A stretch of DNA of 57,104 nt from Betaproteobacteria bacterium (GTDB lineage Bacteria; Pseudomonadota; Gammaproteobacteria; Burkholderiales; JAHFQX01). Below, piece after piece: positions 27,674 through 36,738 of the stretch; position 1 is the first letter of the stretch; each line of letters begins with the position of its first letter. Made by a program: the position numbers and the translations under genes. The stretch is from NCBI GenBank assembly GCA_023259135.1, contig JAHFQX010000017.1, positions 1 through 57,104 on the forward strand, in the 5' to 3' direction. Under the pieces are notes generated by a model. That model had not been told where the DNA came from, ran no database searches, and saw nothing but the letters and a program-made list of their open reading frames with translations.

Positions 27674-29182
27674 ATGTCCCTCCCCCTTGCCGTAGCGCTG
27701 CGACTCAATGCGCGCCGCTTCCCACGCAGGCCCGCATTGCGTTTCGGGCAATGGGAGTGGGGCTACGCCGAGCTCTACGCCAAGGTGTGCCGGCTCATGA
27801 ATGCGCTGATGGCCCAAGGCCTGGGCCCCCGGGATCACGTGGCACTGTTGCCTCCCAACCACCCCGATACTCTAGTGGCCTATTTCGCTCTGACCGGCAT
27901 AGGCGCCATTCCGGTTCCCATCAACCACCAGTTGGACGACGAAGACCTCGTTTACATCGCCCGCAAGGCCGACACCACCGCGGCAATCCTCCTGCCGGAA
28001 ACGGCGGACAAGCTGGGGACGATGCGCGGCGTAACCGGCCGGCTCTATTTTCTGGGAGAGCCCGATCCCGGCGCGACGGGAGTCACCTGGCTCGATCCCC
28101 TGATGGAGCGGGCGGGAGATGAAGAGCCCTCCCTGGAACACGCCCATCAACGAGTCCTGTCCCATACCTCCGGCACCACCGGCCGCCCCAAATGCCCGCT
28201 GCGGGGAGAATGGGCCTTTGAGGAGCGGGCCATCGAGCAAGGTTTTTCCTCGGACGATTACGCCCTATCGGCCATTCCCCTGTGCGTGGGGATCGGCCTG
28301 ACCTATACCTTGCAGTCCCTTTACCTGGGAGCCACGGTGCGCCTCATGCCATCCTTCGATCCCGCGGCGGCCATGGACATCATCGACCGGGAGGCTATCA
28401 CCGCCACTACCCTGCTGCCCTTCATGCTGCGCAAGATGATGGAGGCGCCGCAATTTCAGAGCTTTTCCGGAAGATCCCTGAAGCTGATCCAATCCGGGGC
28501 CGGGGTGGTGGAAGCCGACATACGTCACGCCTTTCATGCCAAGACCGGACCGGTGTTGAGCATCTACGCCGCCTCCACCGAAGTGGGCCCCATCGCCAAT
28601 CTCAAGGGAGAAGACGTGGTGCGCTACGCCGAAGGCAATTGCGTCGGCCGGCCTTTCTTCGGCGTGGAGGTCAAACTGCTGGACGATGATCTCAAGGAAG
28701 TGCCGGTCGGGGAAGTGGGAGAAATCTGCGCCCGCAGCCATACCCAATACGAAGGCTACTACGGCGATCCGGAACTCACCGAGGAAACCCGCCGCGGCGA
28801 CTATTACACCGTGGGGGATCTAGGACGCTTCGATGCCGACGGCTATCTTTATTTCGTCGGCCGCAAGGGGGATGTCATTCGGATCGGCGGCACGCCCATC
28901 TTCGCCACCGAGATCGAGGAAACCCTGATGGCCCATCCCGGCGTCGCCGAAGTGGCCTGCGTGGATCTTCCCGATACCGGCGGCGTGACGGTTCTGTGGG
29001 CCGCCGTGGTCCCCAAGCCCGGCTGCACCGAAGCGGATCTGCAAACCCACTGCGCACAACGGCTGCCCGTCCACAAGCGCCCGGCGCGCTTCGCGTTGCT
29101 GGATGCCTTGCCCCGTACCGTCACCGGACGGGTCATTAAAAACCGCCTGAAAACCCTGCTCCATGAACAGGCCGTATCCTGA
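27674..29182 (+). CDS. AMP-binding acyl-CoA ligase/synthetase
   Basis: The 502-residue enzyme of the ANL superfamily has the P-loop TSGTTGRPK (165-173), the YAASTEVG motif, YTVGDLG, the hinge GRKGDVIRIGG and the C-terminal catalytic lysine region (TGRVIKNRL, Lys489). It would adenylate a carboxylic acid and transfer it to CoA. One oddity is that the residue after the P-loop lysine is Cys174 where the family usually has Gly. It is flanked by Bug receptors on both sides, so its substrate is likely an imported organic acid. The substrate class cannot be assigned. Confidence 0.87.
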   Translation: MSLPLAVALRLNARRFPRRPALRFGQWEWGYAELYAKVCRLMNALMAQGLGPRDHVALLPPNHPDTLVAYFALTGIGAIPVPINHQLDDEDLVYIARKADTTAAILLPETADKLGTMRGVTGRLYFLGEPDPGATGVTWLDPLMERAGDEEPSLEHAHQRVLSHTSGTTGRPKCPLRGEWAFEERAIEQGFSSDDYALSAIPLCVGIGLTYTLQSLYLGATVRLMPSFDPAAAMDIIDREAITATTLLPFMLRKMMEAPQFQSFSGRSLKLIQSGAGVVEADIRHAFHAKTGPVLSIYAASTEVGPIANLKGEDVVRYAEGNCVGRPFFGVEVKLLDDDLKEVPVGEVGEICARSHTQYEGYYGDPELTEETRRGDYYTVGDLGRFDADGYLYFVGRKGDVIRIGGTPIFATEIEETLMAHPGVAEVACVDLPDTGGVTVLWAAVVPKPGCTEADLQTHCAQRLPVHKRPARFALLDALPRTVTGRVIKNRLKTLLHEQAVS

Positions 29183-29237
29183 TCATGGCCCCTCGAAAAC
29201 CATCTCTTGGAAAAACACACCGATAAGGGAGCTCCCA

Positions 29238-30206
29238 ATGAAGATCTCTTCTCAACTCGTACTGTCCGCCCTGCTGCTTGCCGCAAGTTCCAGTGCGTTT
29301 CCCCAGGCTTACCCAACCAAACCTATCCGGATTGTCGTGCCCTTGTCTGCCGGAGGCACCACCGATGTGGTCATGCGGCTGATCTCACCGAAGCTCTCGG
29401 AAAGCCTCGGCCAGCAAGTCGTCATCGATAACCGGCCCGGCGCCGGCGGCAACATCGGAGCCAACGTGGTGGCCAAGGCCGCGCCCGATGGCTATACACT
29501 GCTGATGGGCACCAGCAGCAGCCACGGCACCAACGTCACCCTCTACAGCAAGATGCCGTACGACGCAGTCAACGATTTCACCCCCATCACCCTGGTAGGC
29601 TACGTGCCTTTCATTATGATGGTCCACCCCTCCCTCGGGGTGACGTCCGTTAAAGAACTTATCGCGCTGGCGAAATCCAAGCCGGGCCAGATCAATTACG
29701 CCTCGTCGGGCAATGGCACTTCATCCCACCTGGGGATGGAAATGCTCAAGACCATGGCGGGCATCGACCTCATCCACATCCCCTACAAGGGCACTGCCCC
29801 GGCCAACCAGGATCTCCTGGCGGGACACGTTTCCATCCAGTTCGATGGAGTGCCGGCCGCCCTGCCCTTTATCCGCTCCGGCAAAGTGCGGGGCTTGGCG
29901 GTTACCAGCCCCAAGCGTATTTCAGCGGCTCCCGAGCTTCCCACCATCGCCGAATCCGGCGTGCCGGGATTCGAATATACCGCTTGGGTGGGCATCATGG
30001 CGCCGGCCGGAATACCCCGGGAAATCGTGGCCCGGCTAAACACCGAGATAACCCGTATCCTTAACCTCCCGGAAATCAAGGACCGGCTGCTGGCCCTCGG
30101 ATTCGAAGCGGCTCCCTCCACTCCCGAGCAATTCGCCACCCATATCAAGGCGGAAATCGCCAAGTGGGAGAAAGTGGTCAAAGCTTCCGGGGCCCGCCTC
30201 GATTGA
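29238..30206 (+). CDS. Bug-family tripartite tricarboxylate receptor (second copy)
   Basis: The 322-residue protein has a signal peptide (MKISSQLVLSALLLAASSSA) and the same landmarks as the first copy: YPTKPIRIVVPLSAGGTTDV, IDNRPGAGGNIG, INYASSGNGTSSHLGMEMLK and HIPYKGTAPANQDLLAGHV. GGGAG lies 7 nt before the ATG at 29238; a longer frame from 29163 overlaps the ligase and lacks a signal peptide at its start. The two Bug proteins are clearly diverged, so this is not a recent duplication. Confidence 0.92.
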   Translation: MKISSQLVLSALLLAASSSAFPQAYPTKPIRIVVPLSAGGTTDVVMRLISPKLSESLGQQVVIDNRPGAGGNIGANVVAKAAPDGYTLLMGTSSSHGTNVTLYSKMPYDAVNDFTPITLVGYVPFIMMVHPSLGVTSVKELIALAKSKPGQINYASSGNGTSSHLGMEMLKTMAGIDLIHIPYKGTAPANQDLLAGHVSIQFDGVPAALPFIRSGKVRGLAVTSPKRISAAPELPTIAESGVPGFEYTAWVGIMAPAGIPREIVARLNTEITRILNLPEIKDRLLALGFEAAPSTPEQFATHIKAEIAKWEKVVKASGARLD

Positions 30207-30219
30207 TGAGAAAGAGTAA

Positions 30220-30953
30220 ATGATCGAGGCCCAAAAAATAGCCGGCGCCCTGGGCGCCGAAATCCATGGAGTGGATCTGTCCCGGCATTCCGACCCATAC
30301 ATGGCCTTAGCCCGGACCATGGGCGAGCCCATGGAATATCCCTTCCTGAAGGGATTGCCGGGGCATCCCGAGATCACCCAAGTGGCCAAATTCGAGCGCG
30401 AGCGGGCCAACTTCGGCGGGGTTTGGCATTCCGACACCACTTACCTGGAAATTCCGCCCATGGGCTCCATGCTGCTGGCCCGTGAGGTGCCTGCCGGCCG
30501 GCAGGGATTACACTATTCGCCAATCAGTACCTGGCCTACGAAGCGCTCTCGCCAGGCATGCAACGCATGCTAGCGGGGTTGACGGGAGTCAGCAGCTCGG
30601 CCCGGGCCGACGTCACCAAATCCCGGGAGGATCGGATCAAATCCGACGGCCGTGAAGAGGCGCAGCAGGAATACCTCACCGAACATCCCGCGGTCCGCAC
30701 CCACCCTGAAACCGGCCGCAAATCCCTGTTCGTCAATTACGTCCATACGATTCGGTTCAAGGATATGAGCGAAGAGGAAAGCGCCCCGCTGCTCAATTAT
30801 TTGTTCCAGCACCAAATCCGGCCCGCGTTCACTTGCCGGCTCCCTGGCCTTCTTGGGACAACCGCTGCGCCCTGTACAATCCAAGTCAACGACTACCACG
30901 GCTATCGCCGCGTCATGCACCGCATCACCCTGGCCGGCGACAAACCGCGCTGA
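30220..30953 (+). pseudogene. Broken TauD/TfdA-family dioxygenase
   Basis: The pieces add up to an Fe(II)/2-oxoglutarate dioxygenase: GALGAEIHGVDLSR at the N-terminus, FLKGLPGHPEI, FGGVWHSDTTYLE (the HxD iron motif), then LFANQYLAYEALSPGMQ, VRTHPETGRKSLFVN, RPAFTC, WDNRCALYN and NDYHGYRRVMHRIT. They are spread over all three frames. The N-terminal part lacks about 35 codons after DLSRHSD. One extra base near 30505-30510 shifts the frame before LFANQY. Further lesions at 30837-30895 remove the segment after FTC and shift the frame twice. A working enzyme cannot be made. It follows the second Bug gene by 13 bp. Confidence 0.88.
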
Positions 30954-30978
30954 CCCGGGCTCTTGCTAAGTCGCCGCG

Positions 30979-31467
30979 CTATCCTGATGATCCCTCGCGG
31001 CTGCGGCGGTTTACTTCCGACTGTAGTTTTTGGATGTCCGGCGGCCAAGCACTCTTGACGTAAGCCAGCACCGCCCGGATTTCCTCGTCGGTAAGGGCGC
31101 CGCCGAAGGCCGGCATATCGCTCCGGTAGCCCGGCGGCGCATATTTTCCCGGGACCAATCCCTCCTTGATGATCCCCAACAGAATGCCGTCCGGATGATG
31201 CCAGGTGTGGCCCGTCTGATCGTGGGGCGGCGCGGGCATGCGCCCATTGGGGAGGCGTTCCCGCCAATGGGCTTGACCTTCGAGTTTCGCGCCATGACAA
31301 GCGGCGCAGTAACGGTCATAGACCTCCCGGCCCAGTCCCACCTGCTTGGCGTCGGCCGGGTTGATGGGTAATTCCCCGTCCTGCCGCAGAGCAAACGCGA
31401 TCGCGCCGGCGAGAAATACCACTACCCCGCCGAGCAGCCAGTGAAATAGCCGATTTCCTTGATTCAT
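30979..31467 (-). CDS. Membrane-anchored monohaem cytochrome c
   Basis: The 162-residue protein has one N-terminal membrane anchor (WLLGGVVVFLAGAIAFAL, about 10-27) and a haem c site CAACH (54-58). A likely axial methionine lies in YRSDMPAFGG, and the C-terminal class I cytochrome motif is LTDEEIRAVLAYVKSAWP. The ATG at 31467 has GGGA 8 nt upstream; the ATG at 31488 is an alternative. It probably shuttles electrons in the periplasm. It is convergent with the broken dioxygenase. Confidence 0.85.
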   Translation of the reverse strand: MNQGNRLFHWLLGGVVVFLAGAIAFALRQDGELPINPADAKQVGLGREVYDRYCAACHGAKLEGQAHWRERLPNGRMPAPPHDQTGHTWHHPDGILLGIIKEGLVPGKYAPPGYRSDMPAFGGALTDEEIRAVLAYVKSAWPPDIQKLQSEVNRRSREGSSG

Positions 31468-31766
31468 TCGCGAATCCCATCGAGACATCCATCCGCGGCC
31501 AACCGCGCATCAGCCGCCTGTCGACAGGATGCCAGCTTTGCACGCTACGGAAAAGGGCGCGAAAGGATGGTGGGGGATGGGTCCTGAAGACCCTGTGCGC
31601 CCGGATCGAAGGGGCGCCGTAGGGCGCCTCGCCACCGCCCGGCAGATTCCGGAAAATGGGCGGTCCTATTATTCGTCATGACGCGTTGTGGATTTTCCAT
31701 GCCGGTCCATGGCAAACTGGAGCTTGTCGCCGGTTATCCAAGGCCCGTTTCATTTAGAGACTCATC
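31468..31766. other. Divergent intergenic region, cytochrome c / ppdK
   Basis: About 300 bp without a gene. It holds a GGCGCC-GTAG-GGCGCC dyad near 31610-31630 and an AT-richer patch with TATTAT near 31668. No confident promoter could be placed. Confidence 0.4.
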
Positions 31767-34559
31767 ATGAATACTGGAAAATTCGTTTTCGATTTCGAGG
31801 AAGGTGATGGCAAGAACAAGATGCTGCTGGGAGGCAAGGGCGCCAATTTGTGCGAGATGACCCAGATCGGCCTGAATGTGCCGCCCGGCTTCACCGTGAC
31901 CACCGAGGCCTGCCTTGCCTATTTGGAGCGGAACCGGCTGCCGGACGGCCTGATGGCGGAGATCCAATCCCACATGCAGGCGCTGGAGCAGAAAACCGGC
32001 AAGGGCTTCGGCAGCACCGACAATCCCTTGCTGGTTTCGGTGCGCTCGGGCTCGGCGGTCTCCATGCCGGGCATGATGGATACCATCCTCAATCTGGGGC
32101 TCAATGAAAATTCCCTGGCGGGCCTGATCGCCCAAACCGGAAATGCGCGCTTCGCTTACGACGCCTACCGCCGTTTCATCCAACTGTTCGGCAAAATCGC
32201 GCTGGGCATCCCCGATGAAGCGTTCGACGAAAAAATGCACGCCATCAAGAAGCAATACGGGGCCCTGCAGGACGTGGACCTGACCGTCGAACACCTGCGG
32301 GAACTCTGCACTGAATTTTCCGCCATCATCCAGCGCCACACCGGCAAGCCGCTCCCCCAGGATCCCCTTGAGCAACTGGAAATCGCCGTGGGCGCGGTGT
32401 TCCGCTCCTGGATGGGCAAACGCGCGGTGGATTACCGCAAGCAGTTCAAGATCACTCGAGACGTGGCGAACGGCACCGCGGTAAACGTCTGCGCCATGGT
32501 GTTCGGCAACATGGGCAACGATTCCGGAACCGGCGTCGGCTTCACGCGCAATCCCGGCACCGGAGAAAATCTCATCTACGGCGAATACCTCACCAATGCC
32601 CAAGGCGAGGATGTGGTGGCCGGCATACGCACGCCGAAACCCATCGCCGAGATGGAAAAGGAAATGCCGGAGATCTATCGCCAATTGACGGAATTGCACA
32701 GCCGGCTCGAATCCCACTACGGCGAAGTCCAGGATTTCGAATTCACCATCGAGAAGGGGCGGCTCTACTGCCTGCAAACGCGCAACGGCAAGATGAACGC
32801 GCGGGCCATGGTGCGCACCTCGGTGGAAATGTTCCGCGAAGGCTTGATCAGCAAGGAGCGCGCCCTGCTGCGCATCGAGCCCGGCATGCTGGAGCAACTG
32901 CTGGTGCCGCAACTTGCTCCGTCGTTCCGCGGCAAGTCGCTGGCCCAGGGACTACCGGCCTCCCCCGGCGCCGCATCCGGCAAGATCGTATTCGATGCCG
33001 ACACCGCCGAGGCCCGCGGCAGAACAGGCGAAAGAATTATCCTGGTGCGCGAGGAAACCAAGCCCGAGGACATTCACGGCTTCTTCCAGGCGCAAGGTAT
33101 TCTCACCAGCCGCGGCGGCAAGACCTCCCATGCCGCGGTGGTGGCGCGGGGCATGGGCAAACCCTGCGTCTCCGGCTGCGAGCAGATCACCATCGACGTC
33201 ATCGCCCGCCGCGCCGTAATCGGCGAAGCCACCCTGCACGAAGGCGATGTCATCACCATCGACGGCGGCAGCGGCCACGTCTATGCCGGAGAAGTGCCCA
33301 CCGTGGAAGCTCAGGTCAGCGACGAAATGACCACCCTGCTCGCCTGGGCCGACGGAGTTTCCCGCCTGCAAGTCATGGCCAACGCCGACACCCCCGAGGA
33401 CGCTGCCCGAGCACGCGCTTTCGGCGCCACCGGCATCGGCCTGTGCCGCACCGAACGCATGTTCAACAGTACCGATCGCTTGCCTATCGTGCAGGAAATG
33501 ATCCTGGCGGAAACGGTGGAAGAGCGCCAGGCCGCGCTGGACCGCCTGCTGCCTATCCAGCGGGCCGATTTCAAGGGTATCTTCAAGGCGATGAAGGGAT
33601 TGCCGGTGACGGTGCGCCTGCTGGATCCGCCCGTCCACGAATTTCTTCCCACCACCGCGCAACTGGAACTGGAAATCGCCCACCTGCACCACATGCGCGA
33701 CACCATCAATGGGTTGGAAGAGCTTCCGGAAACCCTGAAGCTGCTCAACCCCAAGCTTTACCAGCAATACGCCGACGGCCTGGTGAAACTGATGGATGGC
33801 CTGCATGTCTTCAAGGAATCCCACTTGGAGGAAGATGTCATCGCCAAGAAGGAGAAAATGCTCAAGAAGGTGCGGGCGCTGGCGGAGGTCAACCCGATGC
33901 TGGGTCACCGCGGCGTGCGCCTGGGCGTGACTTACCCCGAGATCTATTCGATGCAGATTCAGGCGATTCTGGAAGCCGCCGCCCTGTGCGCCAGGGAAGG
34001 ATTGGAAATCTATCCCGAGATCATGGTGCCCCAGGTCGCCACGGTCGAGGAGCTGCGCCGCATCCACGGCTATGTGCTGGGCATCCACAAGAAGGTCGAG
34101 CTCACCCACGGCATCAACGTCCGCTACAAATTCGGCTCGATGCTGGAAGTAGTGCGCGCCTGTATCCGCGCCGGCCGCATGGCGGAAATCGCCGAATTCT
34201 TCTCGTTCGGCACCAACGATCTGACCCAGGCGACCTTCTCCTTCAGCCGCGAGGATGCGGAGAACAAGTTCCTGCCCGCCTACAATGCGACCGGCATCCT
34301 GGAGGACAATCCCTTCGAGGTGCTGGATGTCAAGGGTGTCGGCCAGGTCATGAGAATCGCCGTGGAAAACGGCCGCAATACCCGCCCCGACCTCAAGATA
34401 GGCATCTGCGGCGAGCACGGCGGCCATCCGGCATCAATCCGTTTCTTCCACCACATCGGCCTCAACTACGTGTCCTGCTCCGGCCCCCGGGTGCCGATCG
34501 CCCGGCTGGCGGCGGCCCAGGCCAAGCTGCTGGAAGAACAATACGCCGATTCAAATTGA
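31767..34559 (+). CDS. ppdK: Pyruvate, phosphate dikinase
   Basis: PPDK interconverts pyruvate + ATP + Pi and PEP + AMP + PPi. The 930-residue protein has the N-terminal ATP-grasp part (LGGKGANLCEMTQIGLNVPP), the phosphorylated histidine in GGKTSHAAVVARGMGKP (His455, the same number as in the Clostridium symbiosum enzyme) and the PEP/pyruvate barrel with GICGEHGGHP (Cys881). It is about 50 residues longer than that 874-residue enzyme in the C-terminal half; the extra part seems to lie about residues 635-690 (HLHHMRDTINGLEEL...). No Shine-Dalgarno sequence stands out before the ATG. Confidence 0.95.
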   Translation: MNTGKFVFDFEEGDGKNKMLLGGKGANLCEMTQIGLNVPPGFTVTTEACLAYLERNRLPDGLMAEIQSHMQALEQKTGKGFGSTDNPLLVSVRSGSAVSMPGMMDTILNLGLNENSLAGLIAQTGNARFAYDAYRRFIQLFGKIALGIPDEAFDEKMHAIKKQYGALQDVDLTVEHLRELCTEFSAIIQRHTGKPLPQDPLEQLEIAVGAVFRSWMGKRAVDYRKQFKITRDVANGTAVNVCAMVFGNMGNDSGTGVGFTRNPGTGENLIYGEYLTNAQGEDVVAGIRTPKPIAEMEKEMPEIYRQLTELHSRLESHYGEVQDFEFTIEKGRLYCLQTRNGKMNARAMVRTSVEMFREGLISKERALLRIEPGMLEQLLVPQLAPSFRGKSLAQGLPASPGAASGKIVFDADTAEARGRTGERIILVREETKPEDIHGFFQAQGILTSRGGKTSHAAVVARGMGKPCVSGCEQITIDVIARRAVIGEATLHEGDVITIDGGSGHVYAGEVPTVEAQVSDEMTTLLAWADGVSRLQVMANADTPEDAARARAFGATGIGLCRTERMFNSTDRLPIVQEMILAETVEERQAALDRLLPIQRADFKGIFKAMKGLPVTVRLLDPPVHEFLPTTAQLELEIAHLHHMRDTINGLEELPETLKLLNPKLYQQYADGLVKLMDGLHVFKESHLEEDVIAKKEKMLKKVRALAEVNPMLGHRGVRLGVTYPEIYSMQIQAILEAAALCAREGLEIYPEIMVPQVATVEELRRIHGYVLGIHKKVELTHGINVRYKFGSMLEVVRACIRAGRMAEIAEFFSFGTNDLTQATFSFSREDAENKFLPAYNATGILEDNPFEVLDVKGVGQVMRIAVENGRNTRPDLKIGICGEHGGHPASIRFFHHIGLNYVSCSGPRVPIARLAAAQAKLLEEQYADSN

Positions 34560-34651
34560 AGGCAGGCGGGATGAAACCAGCCGCCCCTCCCGTTTAACAA
34601 GTCGCCATGCCGCGCCGAAGATGCCCGGCGCGATCATCGGCAATCTCCGGG

Positions 34652-36568
34652 TTAAGCCCCCACCGCCCCGCCGTCGCTCCTGAATATCGCCACCGTGGCG
34701 GAACGCGGCCGTCCGCCCGCCGGACCGTCGGGCCAGGTGCTGACGGCCTGGGGAGCGGCGGGGTCGGAGCGTTCTCCGGCCGTTTCGCCGGGATGCTGAA
34801 TGTTGACAAACAAGGTTCGGCCGTCGGGGCTGGCGGTCACGCCGGTCACCTCGCAGCCGCGGGGGCCGGCGAGGAATCTGCGGGCCTCGCCGCTGGCCGG
34901 GTCGCAAGCCAGCATCTGGTTGTTGCCGAACCTGGCGTAATCGCCCTTGTTGAGGGCAGAGGTGGACACGTCGGTCTGGATCCACAGCACCCCCCGGGCA
35001 TCGAACCACAAGCCGTCGGGACTGCCGAATAGGTCGCCCCGCAGGCTGCCGCGCTTGTTTTGGTCTGCATGCTCGGGGTCGCCGCACAGCAGGAACGCTT
35101 CCCAGCGGAATGCCGTAGCCGCGGCGTCGGCGTTTTGCTCGGACCAGCGCAGGATGTGGCCGTAGACGTTGCCGGGACGGGGGTTGGCCGGGTCCGCGCC
35201 GGGCTTGCCGGCGGCGCCCCGCTGGCTGTTGTTGGTCAGCGTGCAGTAGACATCCCGGCTTTGGGGATGGACGGCGATCCATTCGGGACGGTCCATCGGG
35301 GTGGCTCCCACCCGGTCCGCCGCCTGACGGGTTTTCACCAGCACTTCGGCTTGGCTGGCGAAACCGTGCTCGGCGATCAGGCCATTGGCGCCATGGACCA
35401 GGGGAATCCAGCGGCCGGCGCCAGTCGGCTCGAAGCGGGCCACGTACAGGATGCCGTGGTCCAACAAATCCTTGCGGGGCAAGGTGGGATCGTAGCGGTC
35501 GCGGCTGACGAATTTGTAAATGTATTCGAAGCGCTCGTCGTCCCCCATGTACACCACCACCCGGCCGTCGGCAGCCAGCACCGCCATCGCGCCCTCGTGC
35601 TTGATGCGGCCCAGGGCGGTGCGCTTCACCGGCGCGCTGCCGGGATCGAACGGGTCGATCACCACCACCCAGCCGAAACGGTGGGGCTCGTTGGGCTGGG
35701 TCGCGGCATCGAAGCGCAGATCGAACTCGTGCCAGCGGTATCCGGCCCCCTTGGCGCTGATGCCGTAGCGCCGCTGCGCTTCGGGAATCGCCCCGGAACG
35801 GTTGACGAAATAGCCGTTCCAGTTTTCCTCGCAGGTCAGATAAGTGCCCCAAGGCGTAAATCCGTTGGCGCAATTGTTGAGGGTCCCCAGGACCGACAGG
35901 CCCGAAGGATCGGCGGCGGTCTTGAGCAGGGCATCTCCTGACGCCGGACCGGAAAGCCGCATGGGGCTGGCCGCCGTGACGCGGCGGGCATAGCGGGAGG
36001 GGCGCACCACCTCCCAACGGTTGCCGCGGCGGCGCACTTCGATGACGGATACGCCGTGGGCCGCTTGGGATTTGCGGACCTTCTCGGCGTTCCAGCTCGC
36101 CATGCCGTCGGGATGCAGCAGACCGTCGTCGGTGTATTCATGATTGACAACCAGCAGGCCGGCATCCCCAACCCAGCCCCCGGCGCCGTCCCGGAACGGA
36201 AAGAAATGCAAGCCGTCGTGATGCATCCCGGCTTGCAGAGCCTGCTCCTCGGCGCTGTTGCCGGCATCGGGGCGAAAGGCCGGCCCCGCCGACACCGGGT
36301 CTCCCCAGGCATACAGCACCTGGGCCACGTACCCGACGGGCACCCGTAGTGCGTCCTCGGTATGGGCAGGAATACCGGGAAAACCCAGCAGCGGCCCGGT
36401 GCTCCCTGATCGGGGCACCGTCCCGGCGCAGCCGAACAAGGCGGTCAAGGCCACCGACAACCCACCCTGCAGAGCCTGGCGGCGCGTCAAGGAGGCGGCG
36501 CCCAGCCAATCCTCCAGTCGCGGATTGGAAGAAGCGTTGCAGCAAGGCTCGTCGTACGGATATCCCAC
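34652..36568 (-). CDS. PhoX-family alkaline phosphatase, Tat-exported
   Basis: The 638-residue protein belongs to the PhoX/DUF839 family of Ca/Fe-dependent phosphatases that release phosphate from organic esters in the periplasm. A twin-arginine signal is visible (SLTRRQALQGGLSVALTAL, about 27-45), followed by FGCAG, which could be a lipobox. Family landmarks are MHHDGLHFFPF, LLVVNHEYTD, NCANGFTPWGTYLTCEENW, DGLWFDARGVLWIQTD and the late CEVTGVTASPDGRTLFVNIQHPGE. It is convergent with ppdK (92-bp gap). No Pho box was identified upstream. Confidence 0.9.
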   Translation of the reverse strand: MGYPYDEPCCNASSNPRLEDWLGAASLTRRQALQGGLSVALTALFGCAGTVPRSGSTGPLLGFPGIPAHTEDALRVPVGYVAQVLYAWGDPVSAGPAFRPDAGNSAEEQALQAGMHHDGLHFFPFRDGAGGWVGDAGLLVVNHEYTDDGLLHPDGMASWNAEKVRKSQAAHGVSVIEVRRRGNRWEVVRPSRYARRVTAASPMRLSGPASGDALLKTAADPSGLSVLGTLNNCANGFTPWGTYLTCEENWNGYFVNRSGAIPEAQRRYGISAKGAGYRWHEFDLRFDAATQPNEPHRFGWVVVIDPFDPGSAPVKRTALGRIKHEGAMAVLAADGRVVVYMGDDERFEYIYKFVSRDRYDPTLPRKDLLDHGILYVARFEPTGAGRWIPLVHGANGLIAEHGFASQAEVLVKTRQAADRVGATPMDRPEWIAVHPQSRDVYCTLTNNSQRGAAGKPGADPANPRPGNVYGHILRWSEQNADAAATAFRWEAFLLCGDPEHADQNKRGSLRGDLFGSPDGLWFDARGVLWIQTDVSTSALNKGDYARFGNNQMLACDPASGEARRFLAGPRGCEVTGVTASPDGRTLFVNIQHPGETAGERSDPAAPQAVSTWPDGPAGGRPRSATVAIFRSDGGAVGA

Positions 36569-36669
36569 AATCGCTCCTCGGTTTTAGGGTTACGGATTAC
36601 CTCTTGAATTTACCTGGGCCCGGTTACCGAAATGCTGCAGGACCCTCTCCCTCCCCATCTTTTTATTAT

Positions 36670-36684
36670 TGATAACTATTCTCA
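36670..36684. promoter_or_regulatory. Fur box upstream of the iron transporter operon
   Basis: TGATAAC-T-ATTCTCA closely matches the 7-1-7 Fur motif TGATAAT-N-ATTATCA, with two mismatches in 14 positions. It lies 55 bp before the ATG of the ferric-binding protein gene, in an AT-rich patch with TATATG/TATGAT at 36707-36713 as a possible -10. Confidence 0.7.
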
Positions 36685-36738
36685 TATCTGTTAAGCTTCA
36701 TGGCACTATATGATTTTTTAACTCAAGGAGCGCAGCCC

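Noticed and set aside
32952-34427. 491-codon minus-strand open frame
   Set aside because: Antisense shadow of ppdK, without any motif.
34551-36017. Alternative minus-strand frame opposite and within PhoX
   Set aside because: Arg/Pro-rich low-complexity translation in the wrong frame of a well-identified phosphatase.
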